DNA of 64,000 nt from Numida meleagris (lineage: Eukaryota; Chordata; Aves; Galliformes; Numididae). The stretch lies in contig NC_034412.1 of the NCBI RefSeq assembly GCF_002078875.1, positions 82,849,575 to 82,913,574 on the forward strand, read 5' to 3'. Of the stretch, positions 62,601-64,000 are shown piece after piece (the stretch's first letter is position 1; the number at the start of each line of letters is the position of its first letter). The notes beneath the pieces were generated by a model. That model had not been told where the DNA came from. It made no database searches and saw only the letters and a program-made list of their open reading frames with translations. A program made the translations under genes and the position numbers.

Positions 62601-64000
62601 TTTGTCTTCGTTTCCTCAGAATAAAGGTGTTCAACACAGAAGAACGCTGATTTTTTTTTTTTTTAAATCATGTTTAGTACAAATTTTAAGTATTTTTGTG
62701 GAAGCCAGAACCTGAAAATGAATTATTTTGTCCTGTGTCATTTGCCAAATGCTTTTTCTCTCTGTTTTCTCTGGCACTGTAAAAAATCATAGGTTTCCTT
62801 TCCTTCCAGTTACTAGTTTGTTTTGTTCCAGCATAATTGATTACCTCATCAATGGGGTCAGCAGACTTTGCTGTAACTGCTGAATAGGAGTTGAACAGGC
62901 TGTCTCAGAAATAATGAGCAAAACCTTGTAGGTTTTAAATTAATATCAAGCTTTTTAAAAGGTAATTTTTCATCAAGTCATGAAGTATTACAAGATATTA
63001 CAAACCATCAGATAATAAGTCCAAGACCTATATCCTAGTCTCAGTCATACAACTCCAGGAGCAAACAGGGATCCTGTACAGAGTTGAAAGATGGAGATAA
63101 CATGCAGAAGACCAGTTTTCACCAAGCTACAATGAAGTTGTCCCCACATATTACCTTCTTATTTTTTGTCTATGTAGTTTTCTAGCTGCTCTGCTATTTT
63201 ATTTAGTTCTTCAGTGTGTAACAGATTTGAATGTGCTCTAAACAGCAGATGTATGCCAGCAGCGCTACTCTCAGTTTGGAGCTCAGAGGATTCATGCTGC
63301 CTTCTATAAAATGATTTATTCTCTCAAAATTTCTCACATGACGGAAATGCTGGCCCCTGATTCCAGTTAGGCAGGACTACCTGGCCTGAGCCCTGAAATA
63401 CAGCTGTATCTTGCCCAGTAGGTTTCCAAAATTTGTCTCTCCTTTCTTGTATTGGGTGAGTTGGAGTGATTTCTTAGAGCTGTTCCCGGAGTGTAGTTCC
63501 AGCACCCTCCCCGTGCCGTGGGTCTGCTCCAGCGACCGCTTTGTTTGAGTTGGAGGAGCCCAGCCTGCTTCTGTCCTCTGCAAAGGTAGAGCTGGTGCGG
63601 CACTTCCCCTTGTATCCTGTATGGTGTATTCACCAGGGCTCATCGGAGCTACAAATTATCCAATTTGTTTTCTGTATGAACAATAATGAAGTGTTACTAT
63701 TGCATCATAGGACAATATTTTCTGAATCCCCCTTTTCACTAATTTAGCTTCTCACTGGACACTCAGATTTCTTCTGCTAGGAGGATAACATGAATTATTT
63801 AATGGGACACAATTTTCTAAAGGCAGCATTCACACTGCAATCAATCCATTTGTAACTATATCCAGTGCACATGCAAAATTTTTGTTTGCATATCCAAAAT
63901 AGACACACGTGCAACAGTTTTAATGTGCGGGGAAATTTGTTTTTCTAAATATGGTTTCATGCATGGAGAGGAAATGAACCCAGATCGTTTGAGTGCTAGT
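59700..64000 (+). other. LDB2: Start of the next LDB2 intron, running off the right edge
   Basis: The intron begins with GTAAGC. It holds an exon-like in-frame cassette (60580-60672), a CR1 fragment (about 61005-61280), a purine-rich patch (about 61680-61815) and a repeat-free stretch (about 62330-62620). No family exon after LNYLR was found, so the intron is at least 4.3 kb. Several 60-140-codon open frames at 61229-61846 overlap the CR1 or have no known domain. Confidence 0.9.
61005..61280 (+). repeat. CR1 LINE fragment, 3' end, plus orientation
   Basis: Landmarks in order: 'gatagggcaagggggaacag', 'ggtgaggcactggcacaggc', 'tggatgccccatccctggag', 'caaggccaggttgggtgaaa', 'tccttccaacccaagccatt', 'ctgtgatctcac'. 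It is inserted in the LDB2 intron in sense orientation. Long antisense frames at 61229-61660 partly overlap its end. Confidence 0.93.

Overview
This window looks like bird nuclear DNA, most likely chicken or a close galliform relative. It is AT-rich, mostly non-coding, and has about ten CR1-type LINE fragments. Many of these carry the avian 3' end, with a motif like 'CCCTTCCAACC' followed by 'ATTCTATGATT'-type octamers. There is one long (CTTT)n tract, and there are several relics that look like ancient amniote SINEs (MIR-like). I see no bacterial-type genes, rRNA, tRNA or CRISPR arrays.

The only protein-coding gene I can support is on the + strand near the right end. Three consecutive exons (53042-53214, 57843-57965, 59616-59699) join in frame to encode about 126 codons of a LIM-domain-binding cofactor. 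Residue choices match LDB2 (CLIM1) rather than its paralog LDB1. Intron phases and splice sites are clean throughout. The piece lies inside the N-terminal dimerisation half of the protein. The first two coding exons must lie left of the window. The exons for the nuclear-localisation and LIM-interaction regions must lie right of it.

Layout. Positions 1-53041 are the right part of a very large upstream intron. It holds CR1 copies (about 76, 9845, 11815, 30731, 35596, 38780, 39349, 41604 and 45140), two heavily decayed older CR1/L3-like LINE bodies (about 16940-17560 and 31660-32670), MIR-like relics (about 1880, 3735, 6650, 52020), the pyrimidine tract at 15911-16346, and a roughly 700-bp purine-rich, G-rich block at 49820-50560 with a textbook G-quadruplex motif. 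The next intron (53215-57842) contains a repeat-free stretch with two RFX X-box-like sites. The short intron at 57966-59615 contains a single N inside what appears to be a 30-bp assembly duplication. From 59700 to the end is the start of the next intron, with a 93-bp in-frame exon-like cassette and one more CR1.

I found no clear new biological system. The items most worth a second look are the duplication around the N, the exon-like cassette at 60580-60672, the X-box pair at 55863-55906, the G4 at 50226-50241, and a few repeat-free stretches with homeodomain motifs. The last group is notable because LDB2 is a cofactor of LIM-homeodomain proteins. All conservation claims here are inference, since no alignment could be run.
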